NCBI RefSeq assembly: GCF_014773545.1
Contig: NZ_SDDV01000005.1
Coordinates: forward strand, 147,896 to 211,895
From: Hydrogenophaga sp.
GTDB taxonomy: Bacteria; Pseudomonadota; Gammaproteobacteria; Burkholderiales; Burkholderiaceae_C
Reading direction: 5' to 3'
DNA: 64,000 bases
Translations under genes and position numbers: made by a program
Notes under the pieces: generated by a model
The model's database searches: none
The model's input: only the letters and a program-made list of their open reading frames with translations
What the model was told of the DNA's origin: nothing
Part shown: one piece after another, positions 7,282 to 17,168 of the stretch
Layout: the number at the start of each line of letters is the position of its first letter
Position numbering within the stretch: position 1 is the stretch's first letter

Positions 7282-9612
7282 TCACTTGCGCCGCACGACC
7301 CGAACTCCGGCCACGTCGGCGGCGACCGACATGGCGCGTGCCACCTGGCGCGTATTGCTCACTTCGATGGTAAAGGTCATCCAGGCGGTGCCCTTGAGCG
7401 ACTGCGTTTTCACCCCGATCACGTTCATCTTCTCACGTGCGAAAACCTCTGAAATGTCGCGCAACAGGCCCTGCCGGTCCTGCGCCTGCACCACCACGTC
7501 GACCGGGTAGACCGGATCGGCACCCGCGCCGGCGTTACTGCCCTGCCCGTCCCACTGCACCTCGATGACGCGGCCGGGGGATTTGCGCCGCAGGTGGGCA
7601 TAGTCGGGACAATCCAGGCGGTGCACGCCCACCCCTTTGCCGCGCGTGACGAAACCGCCGATCTCATCCGGCGGCGCCGGCTTGCAACAGCGGGCCAGAT
7701 GCGTCATGAGCGATTCCATGCCCACCACCAGTACCCCGCCGCCGGCTTGGCCGGCCGCGCTGCGCGGCTTCTTCAGCCAGGGCTGCGCCGCATCGGCTGG
7801 CGCGGGTGGCAGCAAAGGGCGCAACTGGGCTTCGATGGCGCGCAGCGAGAGTTCGTCCTTGCCGACTTGCTCAAACAAGGCCTGAGCCGACGGCAGACCC
7901 AGACTCAGCGCCAGATCGTCAAATTTCAGCGCCGTTCGGCCCTCGCGCTGCAGCAGCTTTTCCACCGCTTCGCGGCCACGCGCCATGGTGTGTTCCAGCG
8001 CCTGGGCATTGAACCAGGCGCGCACCTTGCTCTTGGCGCGGTGGCCCACCAAGTAGCCCAGTTCGGGGTTGAGCCAGTCGCGCGAGGGGCCGCCCTCTTT
8101 GGCCGCCGTGATCTCCACCGTCTGGCCATTTTGCAAGGGCGTATTGAGTGCGACCATGACGCCGTCGACGCGCGCACCGCGGCAGCGGTGCCCCAAATCG
8201 GTGTGCACGCTGTAGGCGAAGTCGAGCGCGGTGGCGCCTTGCGGCAACTCGACGATCGCAGCTTCTGGCGTGAGCACGTAGATGCGGTCGTCGAACAAGT
8301 TCTGCCCGGCTCCGCTGAGGTCGCGCTCCCAGGCCAGCAACTGGCGCAGCACGGCGATTTTGGCGTCGTATTCAGAGCTGGCCGACACCCCTGCATATCC
8401 TTTGGTGCCGGCTTCCTTGTAGGCCCAGTGCGCGGCCACACCGTGTTCGGCGTGCTCGTGCATGGACTGGGTGCGAATCTGAATCTCGAACGCGCGGCCC
8501 TGCGCGTCGCGCACCACGGTGTGCAGCGACTGGTATCCGTTCGGCTTGGGCTTGGCGATGTAGTCGTCAAACTCCTCGGGCAGCGGCGCGAATTGGGCGC
8601 TCACATGCGCCAGCACCGCATAGCAGTCTTGCACCCGCGCCACCACCACGCGCAGCGCGCGCAGGTCGAACACCTGATCGAAGTCGAGCGACTTGCCGCG
8701 CATCTTCTTTACGATGCTGTAGATGTGCTTGGGGCGGCCCTGCACGCTGGCGACGATGCCCAGGTGCAACAAGTCTTGTTCGAGCCGCTGGCGCACCTGC
8801 TCGACGTGGGCTTCGCGCTCGATGCGCTTTTCATCCAGCAGCCGCGCCACTTCTTTGTAGGTTTGCGGCTCCAGAAAACGAAACGCCAGATCCTCCATTT
8901 CCCACTTGATCTGCCAGATGCCCAGGCGGTTCGCCAGCGGGGCGAAGACCTGCAGCGACTCGCTCGCCAGCGGCACGCCGGGGTCGATTTTGCTGGCGGC
9001 AAAATAGCGCAGCGTCTGCAAGCGCGAGGCCAGACGCAGCATGACCACGCGCAGATCGCGCGAGAACGACAGCAGCATCTTGCGCACGTTCTCGGTCTGG
9101 CTGGCCGCCAGTTCGGATAGCGGCGCCTTGTTGGGCGAAGCCAGCGGCAAGGCCTGCTCCTGCGCCGCCAGCCGCTCTTCTTCTTTTCTGGCCTGCACCT
9201 GTGCGGCCTTGATGCGCGCCTGGCGCTGCAATTGGAGCAGCTTGGTGGTCTCGACCGCCAGCGCGGCGAAATTCTCGCCAAAGGCCTTGGCAATCACTTC
9301 TTGCGGGCGGTTCAGGTGCTGGCAGGCGTAGACCAGATAAGCGGCTGCCTGCATCGCCTCGGAGCCGCCAATGTCACGCAAAATGGCCGCTACCGCGTCG
9401 GCATGCGCCAGCATGTTTTCGCCGCTGTCGAGCTGCTGGCAGGCCAGCAAGGGTTCGGCAAAAGCGCGCGCGCGCGCCAGCGCCTGCACCTGCTCGGGCA
9501 GACTGGCGGCGGTGGCCGCGACAATCGGCGCCGCTGGCGCCGCAGGCGGCGCCAGCGGCGCCGACGCGGCGGGCAGCGAACGCCTCATCAGGGCGCGCAG
9601 GTAATTTTTCAT
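7282..9612 (-). CDS. relA: RelA, (p)ppGpp synthetase I
   Basis: The ribosome-associated stringent-response synthetase, which makes (p)ppGpp from GTP/GDP and ATP. The 776-residue protein has the order of long RelA/SpoT homologues: an N-terminal HD-like region, a synthetase domain (GRPKHIYSIVKKM, then YQSLHTVV), TGS, helical, zinc-finger-like (RCCKPAPPDEIGG) and ACT domains. Two features mark it as monofunctional RelA. The hydrolase HD motif is lost (AHADAVAAIL in its place), and the synthetase carries the EFDD acidic motif instead of RxKD. It overlaps the upstream hydrolase gene by four bases. Confidence 0.93.
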   Translation of the reverse strand: MKNYLRALMRRSLPAASAPLAPPAAPAAPIVAATAASLPEQVQALARARAFAEPLLACQQLDSGENMLAHADAVAAILRDIGGSEAMQAAAYLVYACQHLNRPQEVIAKAFGENFAALAVETTKLLQLQRQARIKAAQVQARKEEERLAAQEQALPLASPNKAPLSELAASQTENVRKMLLSFSRDLRVVMLRLASRLQTLRYFAASKIDPGVPLASESLQVFAPLANRLGIWQIKWEMEDLAFRFLEPQTYKEVARLLDEKRIEREAHVEQVRQRLEQDLLHLGIVASVQGRPKHIYSIVKKMRGKSLDFDQVFDLRALRVVVARVQDCYAVLAHVSAQFAPLPEEFDDYIAKPKPNGYQSLHTVVRDAQGRAFEIQIRTQSMHEHAEHGVAAHWAYKEAGTKGYAGVSASSEYDAKIAVLRQLLAWERDLSGAGQNLFDDRIYVLTPEAAIVELPQGATALDFAYSVHTDLGHRCRGARVDGVMVALNTPLQNGQTVEITAAKEGGPSRDWLNPELGYLVGHRAKSKVRAWFNAQALEHTMARGREAVEKLLQREGRTALKFDDLALSLGLPSAQALFEQVGKDELSLRAIEAQLRPLLPPAPADAAQPWLKKPRSAAGQAGGGVLVVGMESLMTHLARCCKPAPPDEIGGFVTRGKGVGVHRLDCPDYAHLRRKSPGRVIEVQWDGQGSNAGAGADPVYPVDVVVQAQDRQGLLRDISEVFAREKMNVIGVKTQSLKGTAWMTFTIEVSNTRQVARAMSVAADVAGVRVVRRK

Positions 9613-10526
9613 GCCGCGTTCAAAAACGCTTTCACCACCGCAAGCTGATCGGCCGCAACCAGTGTGGGGGCGTGTCCGACACCGGCAAACTCGACGCAGT
9701 GCGCGCGCGGGCCGCGAGCCGCCATCTGGGCCGCCGTGGCGCGGCTGAGCAAATCGGAGTCGGCCCCGCGCAGCAACAGCGTACGCGCCGCAATGGCGTC
9801 ATACTGACTCCACAGCGCCGCCTGGGCTTGCTGCACCAGCGGCGCAGCCGCCTCGGCCAGGGCCTGAAAAGGCAGCGCGATGGCCGGGTCGTAGTGCAGC
9901 CACCAGCGGCCTGCACGCTCGCGCAGCATGGGGCCAGACAATGCCAGCCACTGCGCAGGCGTGTGCGGTCCGAACGCACCGGAGATCGAGCGCAAGTAAT
10001 CGATCGCCTCTTGCGCACTGGCAAACGACGGGTTGCGCCCCACGTACAGCGCCATGCGCTGCAGCGCCGCCAACTCGATCACCGGGCCGACGTCGTTGAG
10101 CACCAGGCGGCGCAAACCCAGTCCGGGTTGGGCCGCCAGTGCCATGCCAATCAGGCCGCCCAAGCTGGAGCCGACCCAGTCCAGGCTGGCGTCTGGCAGC
10201 TCGCTGCGAACGTGCTGCACCAACGCGAGCAGGTCGGCGGCGTAGGTGGGGATCTGGTACGCCAGCGGATCGTCCAGCCAGTCGCTCTCGCCCCGACCGG
10301 CGACGTCGACCGCCAGCACATGTGAGTCCGACTGCATGGCCTGGGCCAGCAGGTCGAAATCGCGTCCCTGGCGCGTCAGTCCATGAACGCAGATCAGCAC
10401 CCGGCGGCAGGCCGCGTCGGCGGCCGGCCAGACCCAATAGGCCATGCGACGCGGGCCGCCCGTGCGTGCCAGAGGCCCGCCCGGCTCCAGATGGCGCAGC
10501 AGCGGCGCGGTGCCGATTCGATTCAT
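9609..10526 (-). CDS. Alpha/beta hydrolase
   Basis: A 305-residue cytosolic alpha/beta-hydrolase-fold protein. The oxyanion region is CVHGLTRQGRDFD, the nucleophile elbow is VGSSLGG (GxSxG with Ser), a lid region follows, and the late acid and His are in LLRGADSDLL and VGHAPTL. The substrate cannot be told from the sequence; such proteins in Burkholderiales are annotated only as hydrolases. The start is ATG 10526; the longer in-frame reading upstream lacks homology. Its stop overlaps the relA start (ATGA), so the two genes are co-translated. It is divergent from the bdhA-like gene. Confidence 0.85.
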   Translation of the reverse strand: MNRIGTAPLLRHLEPGGPLARTGGPRRMAYWVWPAADAACRRVLICVHGLTRQGRDFDLLAQAMQSDSHVLAVDVAGRGESDWLDDPLAYQIPTYAADLLALVQHVRSELPDASLDWVGSSLGGLIGMALAAQPGLGLRRLVLNDVGPVIELAALQRMALYVGRNPSFASAQEAIDYLRSISGAFGPHTPAQWLALSGPMLRERAGRWWLHYDPAIALPFQALAEAAAPLVQQAQAALWSQYDAIAARTLLLRGADSDLLSRATAAQMAARGPRAHCVEFAGVGHAPTLVAADQLAVVKAFLNAA

Positions 10527-10731
10527 GGGGTGGGTCTCCGGGATGATTCGAGATTGTCCATTAGGCGCAGATGCGATGCTGTTTGAATGAAGGAACAATC
10601 TCGGATAATGGATCGCTGTTCGGACGCTGCCTTGTGCGATCGTAATTCAAAGCCGGTACCGGCCAAGGGTGCGGCGCATCGGCGCAGCGCATTCAAAAAT
10701 TCAAACATCTGGTCTTCACGGGAGTTTTTTC

Positions 10732-11502
10732 ATGCTTGCAAACAAGACCGCACTGGTCACAGGATCGACCAGCGGAATCGGACTAGGCATTGCCAAAGCG
10801 CTGGCGCGTCAGGGCGCGCGCATCGTGCTCAATGGTTTTGGTGACGTGCAGGCAGCGCAGGCCGAAATCGCCGCACTCGGCGCCGAGGTGGACTACCACG
10901 GCGCCGACATGAGCCAGCCAAAAGAAATCGCTGCCATGATGGCGTTTGCCGCTGTGCGCTTTGGCCAGGTCGACATCTTGGTCAACAACGCGGGCATCCA
11001 GCACGTGGCACGGGTGGAGGATTTTCCGGTCGAAAAATGGGACGCGGTATTGGCCGTCAACCTCAGCAGCGCTTTTCACACCACGCGGCTGGCACTGCCG
11101 GCCATGCGCGCGGCCAACTGGGGCCGCATCATCAACCTGGCTTCGGTGCATGGTCTGGTGGGGTCGGCGGAAAAATCGGCCTACGTGGCGGCCAAGCACG
11201 GCTTGATCGGCCTGACCAAGGTCACCGCGCTCGAGACCGCCACCACCGGCGTGACCTGCAACGCGATCTGCCCGGGCTGGGTGCTCACGCCGCTGGTGCA
11301 ACAGCAAGTCGATGCGCGCGCCGCTGCGCTGGGCATCTCGAACGAAGAAGCAAAAAAAGTGCTGCTGCGCGAGAAAGAGCCGTCGATGCAGTTCACCACC
11401 GCGCAAGAACTGGGCGAACTGGCGCTGTTTTTCTGCTCGGCGGCAGGCAACAACGTGCGCGGCGCGGCCTGGAACATGGACGGCGGCTGGGCAGCGCAGT
11501 AG
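10732..11502 (+). CDS. 3-hydroxybutyrate dehydrogenase (SDR family)
   Basis: A 256-residue classical short-chain dehydrogenase. It has the NAD-binding TGSTSGIG (10-17), NNAG (85-88), catalytic S138, Y151 and K155 (YVAAK), and the C-terminal FTTAQELGELALFFCS segment typical of D-3-hydroxybutyrate dehydrogenases. It interconverts 3-hydroxybutyrate and acetoacetate and would link polyhydroxybutyrate turnover to central metabolism. A purine-rich GGAG stretch sits 10 bases before the ATG. The whole-length match to BDH is clear, but the exact substrate is inferred. Confidence 0.88.
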   Translation: MLANKTALVTGSTSGIGLGIAKALARQGARIVLNGFGDVQAAQAEIAALGAEVDYHGADMSQPKEIAAMMAFAAVRFGQVDILVNNAGIQHVARVEDFPVEKWDAVLAVNLSSAFHTTRLALPAMRAANWGRIINLASVHGLVGSAEKSAYVAAKHGLIGLTKVTALETATTGVTCNAICPGWVLTPLVQQQVDARAAALGISNEEAKKVLLREKEPSMQFTTAQELGELALFFCSAAGNNVRGAAWNMDGGWAAQ

Positions 11503-11529
11503 CGCGGCAGAACGGCTCGCGTCACGGCA

Positions 11530-11773
11530 CCCACCATCTGGCGCGACGGCCCCCGTTCCGCTTGTTCTTCTTCTCCCGCGAGGAGCCACGGATTCACGTC
11601 CATGTGGCACATCCCGAAGGTCAAGCCAAGTTCTGGTTCACGCCCTCTCGGTACACCGGGCCAAGGGCATCGGCCTGTCAGGTATCGAACTTCAGCAGGC
11701 GCAGGCAGTGGTTGAGGCTCACATCGAGGAGACCCAAGATGCATGGAGCCATCACTTCTGGGGTGGTATTTGA
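11530..11773 (+). pseudogene. Frameshifted DUF4160 gene
   Basis: Three reading frames must be joined to recover one DUF4160-like protein: PTIWRDGP from 11530, PFRLFFFSREEPRIHVHV and AKFW from about 11553, and AKGIGLSGIELQQAQ to DAWSHHF from about 11648. The breaks fall at a C-run (GGCCCCCG near 11549) and at CCCTCTCGG near 11645. Both are explained by two extra bases. No start codon remains in front of PTIW. DUF4160 proteins are small (about 80 residues) and are often paired with a DUF2442 gene, which is absent here. The function is unknown. Confidence 0.8.
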
Positions 11774-11786
11774 GCCGCAGCGGCGC

Positions 11787-12845
11787 TCAAACCAGCCGCA
11801 CCGCGGCTCCATTGCCACGCGCCACGATGCTCCCAATCGGGTACACCGTCTCGCCCAAGTCACGTAACGTTTGCGCGCAGGCGGCGGCTTCTTCAGCGGC
11901 CAGCACCACCACCATGCCAATGCCGTTGTTGAAGGTGCGGTTCATCTCGGCATCGTCGATCCCGGCCGTGGCTTGCAGCCAGGCAAACAGCTCGCTTTGC
12001 GGCCAACTGCCTTTTTGCAGTTGCGCGGCGCAGCCGTGCGGCAGCACACGCGGAATGTTCTCCAGCAGACCGCCGCCGGTGATGTGCGCCAGCGCCTTGA
12101 TGCCTGGCCGCGCACCCGCCTTCGGTGGGTGCGCGGCCAGTGCGGCCAGCACACTTTTAACGTACAAGCGCGTCGGCGCCATGACGGCGTTCCGAAACGG
12201 CTGGCCATCCAGCGTGTGCGGCAGCTCATGGCCGGCGCGTTCGAGGCACTTGCGCAACAGGGAAAACCCATTCGAATGCACGCCGTTGGATGCCAAGCCC
12301 AGCACCACGTCGCCGGCTTGCACGTTTTGTCCGCTCAGAATTTTCGACTTTTCAACCACGCCGACGCAAAAACCCGCCAGATCGTATTCGCCCGTCGGGT
12401 ACATGCCCGGCATTTCGGCGGTCTCGCCTCCAATGAGCGCGCAACCGCTTTGCTCGCAGCCCTTGGCAATGCCGCCGATGACGGTGGCGGCCGTCTCCAG
12501 TTCGAGCTTGCCGCAGGCAAAGTAGTCCAGAAAGAACAGCGGCTCGGCGCCCTGCACCAGCACGTCGTTGACGCTCATGCCGACCAGGTCAATGCCTACC
12601 GTGTCGTGCATATTCCAGGCAAAAGCCAGCTTGAGTTTGGTGCCCACGCCGTCGGTGCCGCTGACCAGCACCGGCTCTTGGTAGCGCTTGGGCACTTCAA
12701 ACAAAGCGCCAAAGCCGCCAATACCTGCCAGCACACCTTCACGCAGGGTTTTTTTCGCCAAGGGCTTGATGCGCTCGACCAGTGCGTCGCCGACGTCGAT
12801 GTCGACGCCGGCGTCTTTGTAGGAAATAGGGATGGGCTGGGTCAT
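11787..12845 (-). CDS. purM: Phosphoribosylformylglycinamidine cyclo-ligase
   Basis: PurM (AIR synthetase) closes the imidazole ring in step five of purine synthesis, using ATP. The 352-residue length is normal for the family. Signatures include [16 protein letters not shown] at the N-terminus, [12 protein letters not shown], the [12 protein letters not shown] segment, [11 protein letters not shown], and the late [13 protein letters not shown] and FNNGIGMV motifs. The start is ATG 12845. The gene is divergent from the AI-2E transporter operon, an arrangement seen in many betaproteobacteria. Confidence 0.96.
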   Translation of the reverse strand: MTQPIPISYKDAGVDIDVGDALVERIKPLAKKTLREGVLAGIGGFGALFEVPKRYQEPVLVSGTDGVGTKLKLAFAWNMHDTVGIDLVGMSVNDVLVQGAEPLFFLDYFACGKLELETAATVIGGIAKGCEQSGCALIGGETAEMPGMYPTGEYDLAGFCVGVVEKSKILSGQNVQAGDVVLGLASNGVHSNGFSLLRKCLERAGHELPHTLDGQPFRNAVMAPTRLYVKSVLAALAAHPPKAGARPGIKALAHITGGGLLENIPRVLPHGCAAQLQKGSWPQSELFAWLQATAGIDDAEMNRTFNNGIGMVVVLAAEEAAACAQTLRDLGETVYPIGSIVARGNGAAVRLV

Positions 12846-13006
12846 GGGTTTCGGGCTGCAGCGTGGCAGCAATGCAAGAGATTTTCTGACTAACCGCTGG
12901 CAATGCTCAGCTTGGGCAGCCCGCCAGGGCGATGGGAACTAAAATTTGCCTCAGATTTTAAGGCTTGGCCCGTGCCAGCCGGTCGCCACGCCCAAGCCAC
13001 CCACCC

Positions 13007-14125
13007 ATGACCTTCACTCCAAACCAGATTCGTGCCGCCAGTTGGGCGCTGATTGCAGTGGCAAGCTGGCTGCTGCTGACGCTGCTGGCACCGGTGCTGA
13101 CGCCGTTCCTGCTTGCTGCGGTGCTGGCCTACGCGCTGCACCCGCTGGTCGAGCGCCTGCATGCGCGTGGCCTGCCGCGCTGGCTGGGAGCCGGGCTGGC
13201 CATTGCCCTGCTGATGCTGCTGCTGTTGGCCATTTTGCTGCTGATCGTGCCGGTGATCACGCAACAAGTGCCGCTGCTGCGCGATCAGTTGCCCGCCTTG
13301 CTCGATCAGCTCAACCTCTGGCTGGTGCCGCTGGCGGCGCGCTTTGACATTCAATTGAAGATCGACGTCGCACTGGTGCGCCAGTGGTTGGGCCAGATCT
13401 TCGCCGGCCGCGAGACGGCTCTGCTCGAAGGTCTGTTGTCGTCGCTGCGCATCGGCGGCAGCGTGCTGGCAGCGGTGTTTGGCAACCTCATCCTGATGCC
13501 CATCGTCGCTTACTACCTGCTGCTGGATTGGGCGCGTCTGGTCGATCTCACCAAGCTGCTGATTCCGCCGCGCTGGCGCGAGCGCGTGCAGAGTTTTCTG
13601 GATGAAACCGACGCGGTGCTCGGCCAGTACCTGCGCGGCCAGTTGCTGGTGATGGCGGTGTTGGCGGTTTTTTATACCGTCGCGCTCTCGCTGGTGGGGT
13701 TGGACCTGGCCTTGCCGATCGGCGTCTTCACCGGTTTGGCGGTGTTTGTGCCCTACCTCGGTTTTGGCGTCGGCCTGGTGCTGGCCTTGCTGGCGGCGCT
13801 GCTGCAATTTCAGAGCCTGTTTGGCGTTGCGCTGGTGGCCGCGATTTACCTGCTGGCACAAGTGGTCGAGAGCATGTACCTGACGCCCAAGCTGCTGGGA
13901 GAGCGCATCGGCCTGCACCCGATTGCCGTCATTTTTGCCTTGCTGGCGTTCGGTCATTTGCTTGGTTTTGTCGGCGTGCTGATTGCCTTGCCGGCCAGCG
14001 CAGTGCTGCTGGTGGCGATCCGGCGTGCCCGCCAGGGTTATATGGCCAGCAGCCTGTATCTGGATCAACCCGCGCCTGCGGCTCAAACCCTGCCGGCGCA
14101 GTTGTCACAAAACCGCCAGCCATGA
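13007..14125 (+). CDS. AI-2E family transporter
   Basis: A 372-residue inner-membrane protein with about eight helices, of the PF01594 family (YdgG/PerM/TqsA relatives). Visible features are the amphipathic central region between helices 2 and 3, GNLILMPIVAYYLLLDW, GQYLRGQLLVM and VPYLGFGVG. The PKLLGERIGLHP motif is the family hallmark. Members export autoinducer-2 or act as Na+/H+ or uncharacterised exporters; the substrate is unknown. It is the first gene of an operon with hda, and its stop overlaps the hda start by four bases. Confidence 0.88.
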   Translation: MTFTPNQIRAASWALIAVASWLLLTLLAPVLTPFLLAAVLAYALHPLVERLHARGLPRWLGAGLAIALLMLLLLAILLLIVPVITQQVPLLRDQLPALLDQLNLWLVPLAARFDIQLKIDVALVRQWLGQIFAGRETALLEGLLSSLRIGGSVLAAVFGNLILMPIVAYYLLLDWARLVDLTKLLIPPRWRERVQSFLDETDAVLGQYLRGQLLVMAVLAVFYTVALSLVGLDLALPIGVFTGLAVFVPYLGFGVGLVLALLAALLQFQSLFGVALVAAIYLLAQVVESMYLTPKLLGERIGLHPIAVIFALLAFGHLLGFVGVLIALPASAVLLVAIRRARQGYMASSLYLDQPAPAAQTLPAQLSQNRQP

Positions 14126-14832
14126 ACGCCGCGCCCGTTTGCATGAAACAACTGGTGCTCGACATGGGGCTGGCCCCGGTGCCAGGCTGGAGCAATTTTG
14201 TCGTCGCCGCCGGCAACCAGGAACTGCAACAGCACCTGCGCAGGTGCACCGAGCAGCCGCTGTCGTCGCCGGCACCGACCTGCCTGTGGGGTGAGAGCGG
14301 CAGCGGTAAGACGCATGTGCTGTCTGCGGTGCGCCAGTCGCTGCTTGAGCAAGGCAGTCAAGTGGGCTGGCTCGACGCCACCACACTTGCCCCCGGCGCG
14401 TTTGACGAGCGCTGGGACGCGGTGCTGCTCGACGACTGCCAGCGCTACAGCGCCGAACAGCAGGCGGCGGCCTTCAACTGGTTCATCAACGCCCAGCACC
14501 CGGCGCACGGCCCGGTGCGCTGGGTGCTGGCAGCGGCCGACCGGCCACCCACCGACCTGGATTTGCGCGAGGACTTGCGCACCCGGCTCGGCTGGGGCCA
14601 TGTGTTCCAATTGCGCACAGCGAGCGAGACCGAGCGCCGCGCCGTGCTGCGCCGCGCCGCCGACGAACGCGGCGTTTTGCTGGGCGACGAGGTGATGGAA
14701 TTCATGCTCAAGCGCTTCTCGCGCGACCTGAGCAACCTGATGCGGCTGCTCGACCAACTCGACGTCTACGCCCTGCGCACGCAGCGTGCCATCACCATCC
14801 CACTGATCAAATCGATGCTGGAAAACGAATGA
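14122..14832 (+). CDS. hda: DnaA regulatory inactivator Hda
   Basis: Hda is an AAA+ protein related to DnaA that works with the sliding clamp to stimulate ATP hydrolysis by DnaA after initiation. The 236-residue protein has the short clamp-binding N-terminus MKQLVLDM (residues 8-15), Walker A GESGSGKT (57-64), Walker B VLLDDCQ, and a sensor-II region with LxNLMRLLDQLD at the C-terminus. The DNA-binding domain of DnaA is absent, as expected. It overlaps both neighbours by four bases. Confidence 0.92.
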   Translation: MNAAPVCMKQLVLDMGLAPVPGWSNFVVAAGNQELQQHLRRCTEQPLSSPAPTCLWGESGSGKTHVLSAVRQSLLEQGSQVGWLDATTLAPGAFDERWDAVLLDDCQRYSAEQQAAAFNWFINAQHPAHGPVRWVLAAADRPPTDLDLREDLRTRLGWGHVFQLRTASETERRAVLRRAADERGVLLGDEVMEFMLKRFSRDLSNLMRLLDQLDVYALRTQRAITIPLIKSMLENE

Positions 14833-15497
14833 GACTGACCCTGTTCGACCTAGACCACACCCTGCTCCCACTCGACTCCGATCACGCCTGGGGCAAATTT
14901 ACCGTAAGCCTGGGCTGGCGCGACGCCGAACACTTCAGCCGCGCCAATGACCAGTTCTACGCCCAGTACCAAAACGGCACGCTCGACATCGGTGAATACA
15001 TTCGCTTTGCCACCACCGCCTTGCGCGAGCGCGGCCTGCAGCAAGCCAGCCAGGCACATCAGCGTTTCATGCAAGCGGTGATCCAGCCCGCACTGCACCC
15101 CTGTGCGCTGGAGCTGGTACGCGCGCACCAGGCGGCCGGCGACGTGGTGGTGATCGTCACCGCCACCAACGACTTCATCACCCGCCCGATTGCCCAGGCC
15201 TTTGGCGTCACCGAGCTGATTGCCACCGAACTCGAACGCGACGCGCAGGGCAATCCCACCGGCGCCATTCAGGGCACGCCGTCGTTTCGCGCCGGCAAGG
15301 TCGAGCGTGTGAAACAATGGCTGAGCGCACGCGGCCAAAGCTGGTCCAGCGTGCGACACAGCACCTTCTACAGTGACTCGATCAACGACCTGGCGCTGCT
15401 CGAGCACGTGCAACTGCCGGTGGCCACCAATCCGGACGCCCGGCTGCGCGAAATTGCCTCCGCGCGCGGCTGGCGCATACTGGATCTTTTCGAATGA
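14829..15497 (+). CDS. HAD-IB family phosphatase
   Basis: A 222-residue haloacid dehalogenase-type hydrolase of the SerB-like IB subfamily. The nucleophile motif is FDLDHTLL (D7 and D9), the second motif is VIVTATNDF, and the third is FYSDSINDLALL, which includes the K/D magnesium site. Known relatives act on phosphoserine or histidinol phosphate, or are the CicA type; this one cannot be assigned. It is coupled to hda and pcnB by four-base overlaps. Confidence 0.85.
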   Translation: MRLTLFDLDHTLLPLDSDHAWGKFTVSLGWRDAEHFSRANDQFYAQYQNGTLDIGEYIRFATTALRERGLQQASQAHQRFMQAVIQPALHPCALELVRAHQAAGDVVVIVTATNDFITRPIAQAFGVTELIATELERDAQGNPTGAIQGTPSFRAGKVERVKQWLSARGQSWSSVRHSTFYSDSINDLALLEHVQLPVATNPDARLREIASARGWRILDLFE

Positions 15498-17134
15498 TCA
15501 AAAAATTCATTGACAAGCTGCTGGACAAGACCGGCGCTGCCTTGGGCCGACGCACCGGTCCGTTTGGCAGACGCGAGGACGTGCGCGCGCAGGTGCACGG
15601 CATCGACCGCGCACTGGTCGATCAGCGCGCGCTCGACGTGGTGCACACCCTCAAGCAGGCCGGTTTTGAGTCCTACATCGTCGGCGGCGCAGTGCGCGAT
15701 CTGTTGCTGGGCTTGCGCCCGAAAGACTTCGACGTCGCCACCAGCGCCACGCCCGAGCAGGTCAAGAGCCTGTTTCGCCGCGCCTTCATCATTGGGCGGC
15801 GCTTTCGTATTGTGCACGTGGTATACGGTCGCGGGCGCGAGCACGAAATGATCGAAGTCTCGACCTTTCGCGCCTACCTCGACAGCGCCGACGCCGAACA
15901 AGTCAGCGGCAACGAGCGCAGCAGCAAGGGCGAACTCGCCGGCATGAAGCACGCGGTTGACGCCAGCGGTCGCGTGCTGCGCGACAACGTCTGGGGGTCG
16001 ATCGAGCACGACGCCGCGCGGCGCGACTTCAGCATCAACGCCATGTACTACGACCCCGAGACGCAGCTCGTGGTCGACTTTCATCACGGCATTCGAGACG
16101 CCAAAAAACGCACGCTGCGCCTGATTGGCGACCCCGTCACGCGCTACCGTGAAGACCCGGTACGCATCATGCGCGCCGTGCGTTTTGCCGCCAAGCTCAG
16201 CGCCCTGGGCTTCAAATTCGACCCCAAAACCAGCGCGCCGCTGCTGGCTTCGCGCAGCCTGCTGGCCCAGGTGCCGCAAAGCCGCCTGTTCGATGAAATG
16301 CTCAAACTGCTGCAGACCGGCCACGCGCTGGCCAGTGTCGAGCAGCTCAAGTCCACCGATCTGGCCAGCGGCGTCTACCCCTTGCTCGACTTGGTGGTGC
16401 AACGCGCCGACGAGCCCTTCGTCAAACTGGCGCTACAAGACACCGACCGCCGAGTGGCGGAAGAAAAACCGGTGGCGCCGAGCTTTTTGCTCGCCTGCGT
16501 GCTCTGGAGCGATGTACGCAAAGGCTGGAGCCAGCGCCTGCAACCCCGCCCCGGTCAACGCCCCGCCACACCGGTGGCGGCGCTGCAAGACGCGGTCGAC
16601 GAGGTGTTCGACGCCCGCATCGGTGACGTCTCCGGCCGCGGCAAACTCGGCGCCGACATGCGCGAGATCTGGATGATGCAGCCGCGCTTTGACAAGCGCG
16701 TCGGCAGCGGACCCTTCAGCCTGGTCGAGCAAGCGCGCTTTCGGGCCGGCTACGACTTTTTGCGCCTGCGCGCCCAGGTGGGCGAGGTGGAAGAAGAACT
16801 GTCCCACTGGTGGGAAACGTTCCAGCACGCCAGCGACGACTTGCGCGCCGACATGGTTGACGCGCAACGGCGAGAAAACCTGGCTAGGCCCGCCAACGGC
16901 AAGGCGCGCCGCGTCAAACGCAGCGACAGCGAGCACCCGAACCAGGCCAACGCGCCCGCTGCGCCGCTGCGCGCGGCCGAGCAAGACCAAGACGGCGACG
17001 AACAGCCGCCGTTGACGGGAGATGCCGCCGCGGCAGTGCAAAATCCAGAACCGGCCAAAAAACGCCGACGCCGCCGGCGCAGCTCAGGTGAGGCGGACGC
17101 AGCGCCGTACCCCGTGCCGAGCGTCAAGCTCTGA
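15494..17134 (+). CDS. pcnB: Poly(A) polymerase I
   Basis: PcnB adds 3' poly(A) tails that mark RNA for decay. The 546-residue protein has the nucleotidyltransferase signature GGAVRDLLLG (64-73) and metal-binding DFD (78-80), followed by RRFRIVHV. The arginine-rich RNA-binding region includes RYREDPVRIMRAVRF. The C-terminus (about 470-546) is charged, low-complexity and lysine/arginine-rich (KKRRRRRR), a common RNA-binding tail in beta- and gammaproteobacterial PcnB. The start overlaps the HAD gene stop. Confidence 0.93.
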   Translation: MIKKFIDKLLDKTGAALGRRTGPFGRREDVRAQVHGIDRALVDQRALDVVHTLKQAGFESYIVGGAVRDLLLGLRPKDFDVATSATPEQVKSLFRRAFIIGRRFRIVHVVYGRGREHEMIEVSTFRAYLDSADAEQVSGNERSSKGELAGMKHAVDASGRVLRDNVWGSIEHDAARRDFSINAMYYDPETQLVVDFHHGIRDAKKRTLRLIGDPVTRYREDPVRIMRAVRFAAKLSALGFKFDPKTSAPLLASRSLLAQVPQSRLFDEMLKLLQTGHALASVEQLKSTDLASGVYPLLDLVVQRADEPFVKLALQDTDRRVAEEKPVAPSFLLACVLWSDVRKGWSQRLQPRPGQRPATPVAALQDAVDEVFDARIGDVSGRGKLGADMREIWMMQPRFDKRVGSGPFSLVEQARFRAGYDFLRLRAQVGEVEEELSHWWETFQHASDDLRADMVDAQRRENLARPANGKARRVKRSDSEHPNQANAPAAPLRAAEQDQDGDEQPPLTGDAAAAVQNPEPAKKRRRRRRSSGEADAAPYPVPSVKL

Positions 17135-17168
17135 ACCGCACAGCCCGCGATCGCCCCGGGAACACGCC

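Noticed and set aside
15368..17041. Several long open frames antisense to pcnB
   Set aside because: They arise from GC-rich third codon positions and show no domain or ribosome-binding site; pcnB is the real gene.
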